Origin: Moringa oleifera
Taxonomy: Eukaryota > Streptophyta > Magnoliopsida > Brassicales > Moringaceae
Reading direction: 5' to 3'
Length of the DNA stretch: 64,000 nucleotides
Assembly: GCA_021397835.1 (NCBI GenBank)
Contig: JAJFZO010000396.1
Coordinates: forward strand, 3,224,001 to 3,288,000
The translations under genes and the position numbers were made by a program. Under the pieces are notes generated by a model, which did no database searches, was not told the origin of the DNA, and saw only the letters and a program-made list of their open reading frames with translations. Positions 11,605-23,226 of this stretch are shown in pieces; the first letter of the stretch is position 1, and each line of letters opens with the position of its first letter.

Positions 11605-12938
11605 ACAACCACCATCACTAGTAGACAAGCGATCGACGATGTTGACCTATGAAGGTGGGCATGTCGTATAAGTAACCCATGAAGTGGGCAAAAATGTAGG
11701 AAATAGAATGAGGTAAATTATGGGCAATGAAACAAACTATATAGTGGATCATAAACAGAGATATGGCTAGACAAGCTCGATAGTATGAACAACAAAGTTA
11801 AGGACAATGCATGTTATATGAAACCCTACCCATTTAGAGAATTTTGAGTATGCAAAGTGCTTTACTGCAGGCCCTTGAGGAAGTGGATGTTAAAGTTGAT
11901 CCCAACGCTCAAGTATGATAAGGTAGACTCTTTGCATAATGATCAAAGACATAATCGTTGATCATTAGCATCAAGAGAGCCACACACTCAGCCGAGGCAT
12001 GGCGTGACACCCTTGTTGTAAGGCCTCATTGATGTCCCTTGCTATTGCAAAGTCATCCCTAGATATCAAAGCTTGATGATTTGGGCAGTAAAGTTAATGA
12101 CGATGCATGCTCTACGAGGGCTTACTCGCTTAGGGGATTTTAAGCATGTGGAGTTTTTTCCTGGAGGCCCTCAAAATGAAGGACAAAGAGGTGGACCCTA
12201 ACACTTAGGCTTACCTAGTTGGACTTTTTGTGTAGCATGATTGATGACATGATCATCAACCATTAGCATTAAGCGAGCCACATGCTCAGCTTGGGCATGG
12301 CCTGACACCTTTACTGCTGAGCCCTCATCGATGTCGTTTATTATTAAAAACTTGTCTCTGATTAGTGATGATGCATGCTCAACGGTTTTGGTAGCAAATT
12401 TAACAATGATGCATGCTATCTAAAGGCCTACACCCGTTGGTTTGTAACTTATTTAGTGCTGTTGCCACCCTTTTGTATGTGTGGTGTGTGAATGGTGATC
12501 TTATTATGCACTTTGTTAGGCTCCATGCTTCCACATTGAACTGTTGGCTAACACATTACTTCCACTCGACCCTAAGATTTTTGTTGGCATTCATGGGTGA
12601 CATTGGGACCTTGTGTCCTATGCCTTCACAAATTGACTTTGATGATTCAAGTCATCTATCTTTGTACTATGTCGCTCACGGGCTTATATGGAAACCTTAT
12701 ATGAGTTACATGTTTTGAGCATGGCTTGCTTCAACATATCACTGTTTTGGCACATGAGCCCTTAGTCATCCCCTCAGATGTAAAAAGTATTATGATAGGA
12801 GTGACCTCGACCTCTGTCAGTCTAAGCGAAAGCATTTATCCCACATCCATCAATTTTTTGAATGACAACCATGACAGCTTAGGACTTAGCAAGCCTTGTA
12901 ATATGCTCTAGTCCTTATTAACGAGGCATCTTAGATGC
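11605..12938 (+). other. 5' external transcribed spacer of the 18S-containing unit
   Basis: It begins with the promoter-proximal block also seen at 49490 and 55430 (ATTATGGGCAATGAAACAAA region), followed by about 2.5 copies of a ~297-bp tandem repeat (landmark AAAGTTAA..ATGATGCATGC near 11790, 12087 and 12395). A unique ~520-bp segment then runs up to the 18S start. The repeat carries CCTCATTGATGTCCCTTGCT and GAGCGAGCCACACGCTCAGC landmarks. The 101-codon open frame at 12413-12718 lies inside the unique ETS and is not considered a gene. Confidence 0.82.
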
Positions 12939-14739
12939 TACTTGGTTGATCCTGCCAATAGTCATGTGCTTGTCTTAAAGATTAAGCCATGCATGTGTAA
13001 GTATGAATGAATTTGGACTGTGAAACTGTGAAGGGCTCATTAAATTAGTTATAATTTGTTTGATGGTACCTACTACTCAAATAATCATAGTAATTCTAGA
13101 GCTAATATATGCAATAAACCCTAACTTTAGAAGGGATGGATTCATTAGATAAAAAGTCAACGTGAGCTTTACCCCTTGCTTTGATGATTCATGATAATTC
13201 GATTGATTGCAAGGTCATCGTGCTGATGACGCATCATTTAAATTTTTGCCCTATCAACTTTTGATGGTAGAATTGCTACCTACTATGGTAGTGATAGGTG
13301 ATGCAGAATTAAGGTTTGATTTCAAAAAGGAAGCCTAAGAAATAGCTACCACATTCAAGGATGGTAACAGTCATGCAAATTACCCAATCTTGACATGGAA
13401 AGGCAGTGAAAACAATTAATAATAACGAGCTGTTCAAGAATGGTAATTAGAATGAGTATAATCTAAATCCTTTAACGAAGATCCATTGGAAGGTAAGTCT
13501 AGTGCTAATAGTCACAGCAATTCTAGCTCTAATAGTGTATATTTAAGTTATTGCAATTAAAAAGTTTGTAGTTGGACCTTGGGATAGGTTGACCAATTCA
13601 CCTATGGTGTGCACTAGTTGGTTCATCCTTATTGCTAACAATGTGCTCTTGGTCTTAAATTACCAAGTCGTCCCTTCAGCACTATTACTTTGAAGAAATT
13701 GAAGTGCTCAAAGCAAGCCTACGCTTTGAATACATTAGCAAAGTGGGTAACATCATATGATTTTGGTCGTTTTTTGTTAGCCTTTGGGATCACAGTGATG
13801 ATTACAGGGTGAGTTGGGGGCATTCATGTTTCATAATCAAAGATGAAATTCTTAGATTCACGAAAGACAAATAATTACGAAAGCATTTACCAATGATGTT
13901 TTCATTAATCAAGAACAAAATTAAAGCCTCAAAGATGATGAGATATCATCCTAGTTTGAACCATAAATGATACCGATGAGGGATCAATAGATGTTGCTTT
14001 TAGGACTTTGCTGGCACCTTATGAGAAATCAAAATCTGTAGATCTTAAGGAGAGTATGGTCACAAGCTAAAACTAAATGGAATTGACAGAAAAGCACCAT
14101 CAGGAGTGGAGCTTGCAGCCTAATTTAACTCATGATTGGGAGACATACCATGTCTAAACATGGCAAGGATTGATAAATTGAGAGTCCTTTCTTGATTTTA
14201 TGGCTGGTGGTGCATGGTTGTTCTTAGTTGGTGGAACAATTTGTCTAGTTAATTTTGTTAACAAATGAGACCTCAGCTTGCTAACTAGGTACGTGGATGT
14301 GACCCTTCATGGTTGCCTTCTTAGAGGAACTATGGTTGCTTAGGCTAAGAAAGTTTAAGGTAATAATAGATCTGTGATGCCCTTAGATGTTTTGGGCCAC
14401 ATGCATGCTAAAATAATGTATTTAATAAGTTTTTTAGCCTTGGTCAATAAGCCCAAATAATCTTGGAGATTTCATCAAGATAGGGATGCATCATTGCAAT
14501 TACTGGTCTTCGATGAGGAATTCCTAGTAAGCATGAGCCATCAACTTGCTTGACTATGCCCTCGCCTCTTTGTACACATTACCTATTGCTCTTATCGATT
14601 AAATGGCTTAGTTAGATGTCCAGATAGATGTGGGTGGTTTATTGCTCATAACATCATGAAAAGTCCACTAAGAGTTATCATTTACAAGAAGGAGAAGTCG
14701 AACTAAGGTTTTCAAAGATGAACCTACGGTAGGATCATT
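12939..14739 (+). pseudogene. 18S rRNA pseudogene, nearly full length
   Basis: This is the small-subunit rRNA of a plant 35S unit. It starts at TACTTGGTTGATCCTGCC and ends at AGGATCATT, ~1801 bp against ~1808 bp for plant 18S, so length and order are preserved from end to end. Sequence is not: the universal decoding-region segment GTGCCAGCAGCCGCGGTAAT appears at 13502 as GTGCTAATAGTCACAGCAAT. Most differences from functional plant 18S are C to T or G to A, typical of methylated silent repeats. Upstream is its ETS and downstream the start of ITS1. It cannot encode a functional rRNA. Confidence 0.95.
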
Positions 14740-14870
14740 TTTGAAACTTGCTTAGCAAAATGACTCGTGAACATGTTATACATATGATGTAGCTTGATTG
14801 TATATGGAACAATCATGAGTAGGTTTATCAATTGACTTGAGGTAGAGATTAATGCGGATCGCGACAACGG
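14740..14870 (+). other. ITS1 remnant
   Basis: The bases after the 18S end (TGAAACTTGCTTAGCAAAAT, then GACTCGTGAACATGTT) match the conserved start of plant ITS1 (TCGAAACCTGCC..AGCAGAACGACCCGTGAACA) with transitions. Only ~130 bp separate 18S from recognisable 26S sequence, so the rest of ITS1, the ~160-bp 5.8S gene, ITS2 and the 26S 5' end are deleted. A nine-base CGACAACGG at 14862 might be the 5.8S start, but nothing after it supports this. Confidence 0.75.
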
Positions 14871-14889
14871 CCTAAGCTTGAGCCTACGA

Positions 14890-16472
14890 TACGCTTATGA
14901 ACACATCATTGTTGAGATCATGGCCGGTAGTGCTCTCCAAGTGACGTGCTTTGGCACCTACATGCTCTCAATGTCGGCCAGCGAGCTTCCGAATCGACCT
15001 TTCTTAACGCATGGACCAAGGAGTCTTGCATCCATGCGAGTCAATAGGCAAGTAAACTTGTAAGGCGCAAGGAAGACTGATTAGTAGGATCCTTCACTAG
15101 TGCATCGCCAATCAACCTTCATCCATTGAGAAAGGCTTGAGGGTGAGGGTCCCTATCGGGACTCGAAAGATGGTGAACTATGCATGAGTGGGTTGAAGCT
15201 AAAGGAAACTCTTGTAGAGGCCTATGGCGATGCTAACATGCAAATTGTTAATTTGACTTGGGTATAAAGGTGAAAGACTAATCTAATCATCTAGTAGCTA
15301 GTTCCTTTTGAAGTTTCTCTTAGGATAGGTGGAGCTCATATGCGAGCTCTATTGTGTAAAGCCAATGATTAGAGGCATTTGGGGCATAATGCCCTTGGCC
15401 TATTCTCAAACCTTAAACAGGTAGGACATGGCAGCTAATTCGTTGAGTTGTCTGATGGAATCAAGAGCTCCAAGAGGGTAATTTTTTATATGCAGAATTA
15501 GTGATGTGGGATGAACTAAAAGTCAAGTTATAGTACCCAACTACACGTTAACCTAGAATCAATGAAAGACTTTTGGTCGATTAAGATGATTAGAAGGTAG
15601 TTGTGGAAGTTAAAATCCATTAAGGAATGTGTAACAACTCACTAACTGAATCAACTAGCCTAAAAAATGGATGGTATTGAAGTGCGTGACCTATACCTGA
15701 CCATTGAGGCAAAGGCCAAGCCCCGATGACTGAAAAGGCATAGTGGTCGCTGCAAAACCCTGGGCGTGAACCTGGTTGAAGCAGTCATCAGTGTAGATCT
15801 TGGTGGTAGTAGCAAATGTTCAAATGAGAACTTTAAAGGTGAAAGAGAGGAAAGGTTCCATGTGAATGATACTTGCACATGGTTAGTTGATCATAATAGA
15901 CAGGGGAAGCTAGTATGATAATGCCTCAACATGAACTTTGAAATAAGATTTGATTAAAATTCTAAAAATTGAAAGTGGTGGCTAATGGTAATATTAGGGA
16001 GTCTAAAGATGTTTGCAAGGACCTCCAAGAGAGTTATCTTTTATGTTTAACAAATTGGCTACTTTAAAAATAGCTCAGTTGAAGGTAGAATCTAACGACT
16101 GGAAAAATGGCATACATCATGGGGTGTCCGATGAGCCCTAGTGGCCCTTCAAAATCTGGAGGATCAGGTGCCTCCCATGCCTAATTGTACTCACAACTGT
16201 ATCAAGTCTCCCACACCTTAAGTTGCTTTTATGATAAGAGTGGGTCGTTGTGTGTCGGTCGAGGGATGGACTAGGAACAGTTCCTTCGGGTTCCTTCCTC
16301 GAGCATTAAACAGCCAGCTAAAAAGTGTATGAAGAAGGGGAATCCAAATGTTTAATTAACATAAAGCATTATGATTATCCCTAGGGATGCTCGCACAATG
16401 TGATTTCTACCTAGTGCTTTGAATGTCAAAGTGAAAAAATTCAACCAAGCATGGATAAACAGTGGGAGTAAC

Positions 16473-16503
<31 letters not shown>

Positions 16504-17607
16504 AATCGAATTAGTAATGCACATGAATGGATTATTGAGATTCCCACTATCATTCTCTATAATTTAGCAAAACCATAGCCAAGGTAATGAGCTTAGCAAA
16601 ATCAACAGGGAAAGAAGTCCTTGTTGAGCTTCACTCTAGTTTGACTTTGTGAAGTGACTTGAGAGGTGTAGAATAAGTAGGAGTCGAAGAAGGCGAAAGT
16701 GAAATACCATTACTTTTAATGTTATTTTATTTATTTTGTGAATCGAAGGTGAGATGTCGCCCCTCTTTTTGGACTCAAAGCCCGCCTTGGCTGGCCAATC
16801 GAGATGAAAGACACTGTCACATGGGGAGTTTGGCTGGGGTGGCACATCTATTAAAAGGTAACGCATATGTCCTAAGATGAGCTCAACAAGAACAAAAATC
16901 TCGTGCGGACCAAAAGGTTTAAAGCTCATTTGTTTTTATTTTCAATAGGAATACGAACCATGAAAGCATGGTCTATCGATCTTTTAGATCTTAGAAATTT
17001 GAAATGTCAGAAAAGGTACCACAAGGATAACTGGCTTGTGGCAGCCAAACGTCCATAGCAATATTGCCTTTTGTTCCTTCGATGTCGGCTTCTTCTATCA
17101 TTGCGAAGGAAAATTCACCAATTATTGGATTGTTCACCCACCAATAGGAACCTAAGCTAGGTTTAGACCATCATGGGATACGTTACTTTTTACCATACTA
17201 ATACCAGTGTCATGATAGTGATTCAACCTAGTACGAGAAGAACTGTTAATTCAAACAACTAGAGATCACGCTTGGTTGAAAAGATAGTGGTGGGAAGCTA
17301 TCATACGTTGGATTGTGATTAAATTCCTCTAAGTTAGGATCTAGGCTAGAAGTGATGCAGACATCTATCACTTGATCGTTGACCTATAGTAGAGGCATCT
17401 CGGCCGCCAAAGGTACGTGTCGTCGGCCAAGCCCATGCGATGGAAGAGCCTTGTGGGCTGCCTTGAAGTCTAATTCCCACCAACTGGTAGGTAGAATTCT
17501 TTGTAGAGGACTTAAATATGTGATGGGGTATTGTAAGTGGTAGAGTTCCCTCGTTGCCAGGATCCCATGAGGTTCAGCTCATTGTCACTTCGATTCCCCC
17601 TACCCTA
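14890..17607 (+). pseudogene. 26S rRNA pseudogene, 5'-truncated with an internal deletion
   Basis: From about 14930 (GTGCTCTCC..AGTGACGTGCTTTGGCAC) the sequence follows plant 26S rRNA to its 3' end (GATTCCCCCTACCCTAAC). Roughly the first 500-700 bp of the ~3.4-kb gene are missing. About 150 bp are also missing near 16215, where the AGGTCTCC segment joins directly to the region before GCTCTTATGG..GAGAGTGGGTCG; the copy at 35211 keeps that part. The sarcin-ricin loop near 17230 reads AGTACGAGAAGAACT, one change in the G-bulged stem side with the GAGA tetraloop kept. It is a pseudogene, but the best preserved 26S here. Confidence 0.93.
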
Positions 17608-17800
17608 ACAATAACTGTACCTTTGTTTTAGACCATCGATATCACAAGTTTAACTTAGCCCTTGAAATAATGACTTTTACAAATGAGAAAAGCCATTTAG
17701 ACATTTAGAGAATCAAAATCACAAGGAAAAACACGAGGAAAAATATCTAGTAGGCTTGGGGAACAAAGAGTTCATCCAAACAAAATAGCAGTAATTTATC
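17608..17800 (+). other. Conserved post-26S block (3'ETS / candidate termination region), copy 1
   Basis: A ~190-bp block follows every 26S 3' end in the window (also 31010, 37315, 44282 and 53939). Common landmarks are TTTGTTTTAGACCATCGAT, GAAATAAAGAC, a run like AATCACAAGGGAAAACAC, and ATATCTAGTAGGCTTGGGG. It ends where the 180-bp array begins. A role in 3' processing or Pol I termination is inferred from position only. Confidence 0.6.
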
Positions 17801-19430
17801 CTTCATCGATATGTCCCTCAGGTATGTGCCTAGTTAGTGTGCCACAACCAAAATGTCTAAGGGCATAGCTGTCCTAGTAGGCATGGCATGGGCATAAGGC
17901 CCAGAGTGCTACGGCATAAGGTACGTCAACCAAGCAAATAGAGCCTCACTCGAGTGAATCTCTCATAACTACGTCCCTCGATCGTGTGCCTAAGGAGCAT
18001 GCCACAGGCACCATGTTGCCTAATCCAAGGGCACAGTAGGGAAGACACAGCTCCTCTAAGCAGGCACGGCATAGGCGCAATGCCTAACATGCTGCAACAC
18101 AAGGCACATTAACCAATGGAAGAGTACCCCGTGTGAGCCAGCCCCTTGTCCCTATATCCCTTGACTGTGTGCCCAGCGAGTGTGCCACAAGTGTTATGTC
18201 ACCTAGTCCAAGGGCATAAGATGCAACTCATGTCTTCCCCCAGTAGGTTTGGCATGTGCAATAGGCCCAGCGTGCTGTGGTAGAAGTCCCGCTAGCTAAG
18301 CAAAGAGTGCCCTACACGAGCTAGCCCATTGTCGCTACATCCCTCGATCGTGTGCCAAGCTAGCGTGCCATGAGCATCATGTCATGTGGTCCAAGGGCAT
18401 GAGATGCAAGTCATGACTACTTCCACCTAGCATGACATGGATGCAAGGCCAGGTAAGCGGCAGCATAAGGCGGGCCAGCTAGGCCAAGAGCCCCCCACGC
18501 GAGCTAGCCATTTGTCGCTGCGTCCTTCAATTGTTTATCGGACGAGTGTGCAACAAGCATCACATCACTTAGTGCAATGGCATGAGAGGTAAATCATGGC
18601 TGCCCCTAGTACATAAGACATCAGCATAAGGCCTAGCATTCTATAGCACAAGGTGGCCAACAAAGCTAAAAGCACTCAACGCGAGCTAGCCCTTAATCGT
18701 TATGTCCCTCGATCATATGCCCAACTAGCATATGAAAAGTGTTACATCGCTTGGTTGAAAGGCACTAGAGGCAAGCCATAGTTACCTTTAGTAGGCATGG
18801 CATGGCATGAGGCCTGGAGTGGTGCCACAGGAGACGCGCAAGCTAAGACGAAAGCACCTTATGTTAGCCAACCCCTTGTCACTATGTTCTTTAATTATGT
18901 GCCCGACGAGCGTGCCATGAGTGCCATGTCACCTAGTCCAAAAGTATAAGAGGCAAGCCACAAGTACCCTAATAGAGACAGCATGGGTGCAAGGCCTAGC
19001 GAGCTGCGACATGCCAACCAAGCAAAAGGCACCCCACACGAGCCAGCCCCTCATCGATAGGTCTCTCGATCGTTGCCCAACAAGCGTGTCATGATGGTTG
19101 CATCATTTGGTCCAAGGGAATGGGAGACAAGCCATGGCTTCCCTTAGTAAACATAATGTGGGACCAAGGCCTAACGTACATGGCATGGGTGCATGGCATA
19201 GCATGCTGCAACACAAGGTGCGCCAACTAAGCCAAGAGAGCCCCACACAAGCCAACCCCTCGTTGTTGTGTCCGTAGATGGTGAGCCCAATGAGCACGAA
19301 ACAAGTGTCAATCTGCCTGGTCCAAGGGCACAGGAGGCTAGCCATAGTTGTCCCAAGCAAGCACGGCATCGGTGCAAGCGCTAATGTGTTATAGCACAAG
19401 GCGTGCCACCCAAGCTAAAAACGGCCCATG
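17801..19430 (+). repeat. Tandem array of ~180-bp IGS subrepeats (nine copies)
   Basis: Spacing of successive CGATCGTGTG-like landmarks is 164, 182, 182, 175, 183, 179, 182 and ~212 bp. Each copy carries the GGCATGGCATGGGCGCAAGG and AAGCCAAGAGCGCCCCACGC segments. This is one of the cleanest arrays for deriving the consensus. Confidence 0.88.
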
Positions 19431-20050
19431 CAAGCACGCTATGAGACGTTACGAGTACAGTGGCAGTTGATTACATCAGCAAGCTAGGCTAGACCATCGC
19501 CATAAATTATGCTGGGATCTGAGGGTAGCCATAGGTGGTTGCAAGTGTACTGCACAAGGCAGCATGCATGCACCATGGGCCTTTTAGAGGCAATGTTGTA
19601 CCACTGTGCTGGTAGCAATGCCCAACTATGAACTTTTTATGAATTAACAGTCTTTTGGTTATCTAATTACTCCTAAAATGACTCTAATAAATCATGCATT
19701 TCATTACTAGTTTACTCCATGAATTTAGAAGCATTCTCACTCATAGGTTATTTATTAAGATTTTTTTTTTGAATTTTTTGCTACAATTCATAAAAAAATT
19801 AGATTCTTAGAAAATTTTGAATTTTTTTGGGTTGGTTGATCAAATTATTCTCTACATCTATGAATAATTTCATTTCAAAACTGCTTGCAAATAATTTTTT
19901 TGACCTATTATGACAGCTTAGACATATTGATGTTTCCTTTTACCAAAAGTAAATTTTCATGTAAGACTCTTCAAGGATGAGCAACTCACCTTTTAGGTGG
20001 GCACATTGGCCATGTGTGCTCCCTCCTTACCTAGCGACATGAGGCGTGTA
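19431..20050 (+). promoter_or_regulatory. AT-rich IGS module, copy 10 (candidate Pol I spacer promoter)
   Basis: A full-length module. The box has decayed to CTCTTCAAGGATGAGCAACT at ~19970, so the G run is largely lost. Confidence 0.5.
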
Positions 20051-20329
20051 AAACCCAGCACACATGGCATGGGCACAAGGCCCAGTGTGCTGCGATACAA
20101 GGTGCACCAACCAAGTAAAGAGAGCCCCAAGCAAGCCAACCCTTCCTCTCTACGTCCCTCAATCATTTGCCCACTGAGCATGCCACGTATAAGTGTCTTT
20201 TGGTCTAAAGGCATGACAAGCTAGCCATGAATTTTCCCAGTAGACATGGCATGAGTGCAAGGCCTAGCATGCTATAGTACAAGGTGCGCCAGCTAAGCCA
20301 AAAGTGCCCTATGCAAATAAGCTGTAAGC

Positions 20330-20960
20330 ATGCTGTGAGGCATTCACGTGTTGTGGGTGGTGATTACATGTGCTAGTTGGGCTAGACCATGGTCCCAACC
20401 AGTGCAAGACTCTCAGGGCAGCCATGGGTGCTTGCAGATGCACTGAACACGACAGCATCCATGCCCTTTAGGCCATCTAGAGGCAATGCTGCACCAACTG
20501 CTAACCGCAATGCCCATTTGAGCACATTTTACGAATTGATGGTCTTTTCATCATTGAATTACTCAAGAAATGACTCAAATAAATCACACAATTCATTAGA
20601 GTTTTGTCCCTCGAACTTGGGAGCATTCCGACTCATGGGCTATTTTTCTTGATTTTTAAAATTTTTTATTATACAAAATCCAAAAAAAATTAAATGCTTA
20701 GAAAATTTTAAAATTTTTTTATGTTGGTAGATCTTATTATTCTATATATCTGTGAAAAACTTTAGCCTAAAACTTCTTGTAAATAATTTTTTATGCCTAT
20801 TACGATGGCTGAGACGCATTGATCTTTTCTCTTATTAGAAATGAATTTTCATTTAAGATTCTTTAGGAGGAGGGCTCACTTACTTAGTAGGTGCTCACGG
20901 GCCACACGTGCTGCCCTTTTGCCCACCCTTGATGTGGGAAATTTAGTGCATATGGCATGG
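20330..20960 (+). promoter_or_regulatory. AT-rich IGS module, copy 11 (candidate Pol I spacer promoter)
   Basis: A full-length module with TTCTTTAGGAGGAGGGCTCA at ~20860 and the usual GCGCTCACGGGCCA-like segment behind it. Confidence 0.55.
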
Positions 20961-22100
20961 GCACAAGGCCTAACGTTATTTGGTAAAAGGCACGCCAACA
21001 AAGCCAAAAGAGCCCCATGCGAATGAGCTCCTCGTCTCTAAGTCCTTTAGCCATGTGGCCCTTGAGCGTGAGACAAGCGTTGTGTTGCATGATCCAAGGA
21101 TATGAGAGGTAAGCCAGACTTCTCTTAGAAGGCACAGTATGGGGACAAGGCCCAGCGTACCGGTGCACGTGGCACTCTAGCAAAGCCAAAAGCACCCCAT
21201 GCAAGTCAGCCTTTCATCGCTACATCCCTCAATCGTGTGCCTAACAAGTGTGCTACTAGCATCGCATTGCTTGGTCTAAGGGCATGAAAGACAAGGTATG
21301 ATTGCCCCTAACAGGTATGGCATGGGTGCAAGGCCCAGTGTGTTATCGCACAAGGCACACTAGCTAAGCCAAGAGCACCCACTTTAGACAACCTCGTTAC
21401 TATGTCCCTTGATTATATGCCTAGTGAGGGTGCCATAAGTGTCACATTGTCTAATCCAAGGGCACTAGACGTAAGCCAACTGCCCCCAGTAGGAATGATG
21501 TGGGCACAGGGGCCAACATCCTGCGACGCAGGGCACACTAGCCAAGCAAAGTATGCCCCATGTGAGCGAACCCCTCATCTGCCCCTCTATCGTATGTCCA
21601 GCAAGCATGTCATAAGCATCGTGTCACCTAGTTCAAGGACAGATAAGGTAAGCAATGACTACCCTCAGAAGGCACAGCATGGGCGCAATGCCCAACTTGC
21701 CACGAAACAGGGTGCTCTAGCCAAGCTAAGAGCGCCCTACGTAAGCCAGGCCCCTATCACTATGTCCTTTGATCATGTGGCCAGCAAGCATGCCACGAGC
21801 ACTGCATTGCCTTTTCCAAAGGCATGAAGGCAAGTCAAGGCTACCTCTAATAAGGCATGGCATATGTGCAAGGCCCAGCATATCGCTACATAGGAGATGC
21901 TAACCAAGCCTAAAGTGCCCCACGCAAGCCAATCCCTTATCACTATGTCCCTCAATCGTATGCTGAGCGAGGGTGCCACAAGAATCATGTTGCCTAGTCC
22001 AAAGGCATGGAAGGTAAGCATAGCCTGCTTTGAACAAGCATGGAGTTGGTGTAAGGGCCAACGTGCTACGATAGAGGGAGTGCCAATTGCACTAAGCAAC

Positions 22101-22533
22101 ATGCTTCTACGCCTGTATGCTCTTATTATCGGCCAGCGAGCTCCCAATTCGACCTTCCTTGATGCACAAACTGATGAGGTTGATATACGTACAAGTCAAT
22201 AGGTGGGTAAACCTTAGATGTGAGTTCTATTGAGTAAAGCCAAAATTAAAGGAATCAAAGGCGCAACACCCTTGACCTATTGTCGAACTTTAAATAGGTA
22301 GGATGGGTAGGCAACTTCATTGAGTCATCCCATGGAATCAAGAGCTCTAAGTGGGCCATTTTTGGTAAGCAGAACTAGCGATGCAGGATGAACTAGAAGC
22401 TGAGCTTCTATACCCAACTGCATGTTAACGTAAAATCAATAATGGGTGTTGGTCAATTAAGACAATAGGACAGTGGTCATGGAAGTCAAAATTTGCTAAA
22501 GATGTGTAATAACTCACTTGCAGAATCAATTAG
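22101..22533 (+). pseudogene. 26S rRNA pseudogene, left fragment, interrupted by a CACTA element
   Basis: The spacer breaks into 26S sequence at about 22101; ATCGGCCAGCGAGCTCCCAA at ~22129 equals ~14973 in the first 26S. About 240 bp are deleted near 22215. The segment runs to GAATCAATTAG at 22533, where the transposon starts. The gene continues after the transposon at 30772 (CCTTGAAAATGGATGG), exactly as in functional 26S (GAATCAACTAGCCCTGAAAATGG). Confidence 0.92.
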
Positions 22534-23090
22534 CACTGTAAAAATATTATCATTTAATGATGGTAAATCTATCACTAAAGTAAAAAAATCTACCACTAAA
22601 ACTTTGAACTATAGATTTTATCGGTAGCAAAAATAGTTGTCGTAAAAAAAATTAATGACTAATTTTAATGTTCATCGCTAAAGTAGTGACACATATTTTT
22701 TCATCGTTAAATTAGCAATTGATTTTTTTTTGTCAATTTAACAATCGATTTAAATTGATCATTAGCATGTTGTAATATGGAAATGGTTTTTGACGACTGA
22801 TTTGGTGACCGATTATAATTAGTCACTAAAAATGATGACTAATTGTAGTGGCCGACTATAATTAGTCACTAAAATTTAGCAAGTAAATGTAATTGATCGC
22901 TAAAAGATTTTTAATTATCGACCAATTTGGCGGCCAATCATAATCGGTCACTAAATTTAACAACTAATAATAATTGATTGCTACATATTTAGCAATGAAT
23001 GTAATTGATTGCTATATATTTAAGTTAGTGACTGCTTAGATTCAATCGCTAATATTTTATTTAGTGATTGATTTAAATTGGTCACTATAA
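22534..23090. repeat. CACTA subterminal repeats, left end
   Basis: A short motif of the type CCGATTATAATTAGTCACTAAA and its variants recurs at least ten times between about 22660 and 23090 (for example at 22810, 22853, 22890, 22940 and 23070). In En/Spm such subterminal repeats bind the element's TNPA-like protein. Here the role is inferred from position and repetition. Confidence 0.75.
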
Positions 23091-23226
23091 TTTTTGTTAA
23101 TTTAAAAAAATGTAATTAATTTAGTATTAGATAAAATTTATGAAAAATAAATTATATAAAATAAAAAAATTAATACAACATATTTTTCTTCGTAAAATAA
23201 AAATTATATAAACAAAATCAAATATT

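Larger units (their letters stand above)
17801..22100 (+). other. 35S rDNA intergenic spacer B
   Basis: Nine ~180-bp subrepeats occupy 17800-19430; their TCCCTCGATCGTGTG landmarks fall near 17967, 18149, 18331, 18506, 18689, 18868 and 19050. AT-rich modules follow at 19430 and 20330, separated by 1.5 subrepeats, then about six more subrepeats to 22080. The spacer ends abruptly inside 26S sequence, so no promoter, ETS or 18S of the next unit is present. Confidence 0.85.

Noticed and set aside
12939..14739. Functional 18S rRNA gene
   Set aside because: Length is right, but universally conserved segments are changed throughout, so it is annotated as a pseudogene.
14862..14870. Possible 5.8S start (CGACAACGG)
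   Set aside because: Only nine bases match. The following sequence does not resemble 5.8S and joins 26S within a few tens of bases.
15660..15878. Minus-strand frame of 72 codons
   Set aside because: It is antisense to 26S rRNA sequence and is a shadow.
19103..22202. Many 60-140-codon frames in the spacers, some looking related to each other (Cys/Leu/Trp-rich)
   Set aside because: They follow the ~180-bp subrepeat, whose length is near a multiple of three, so similar frames recur. Each is broken in neighbouring copies, has no start signal or domain, and lies in rDNA spacer.
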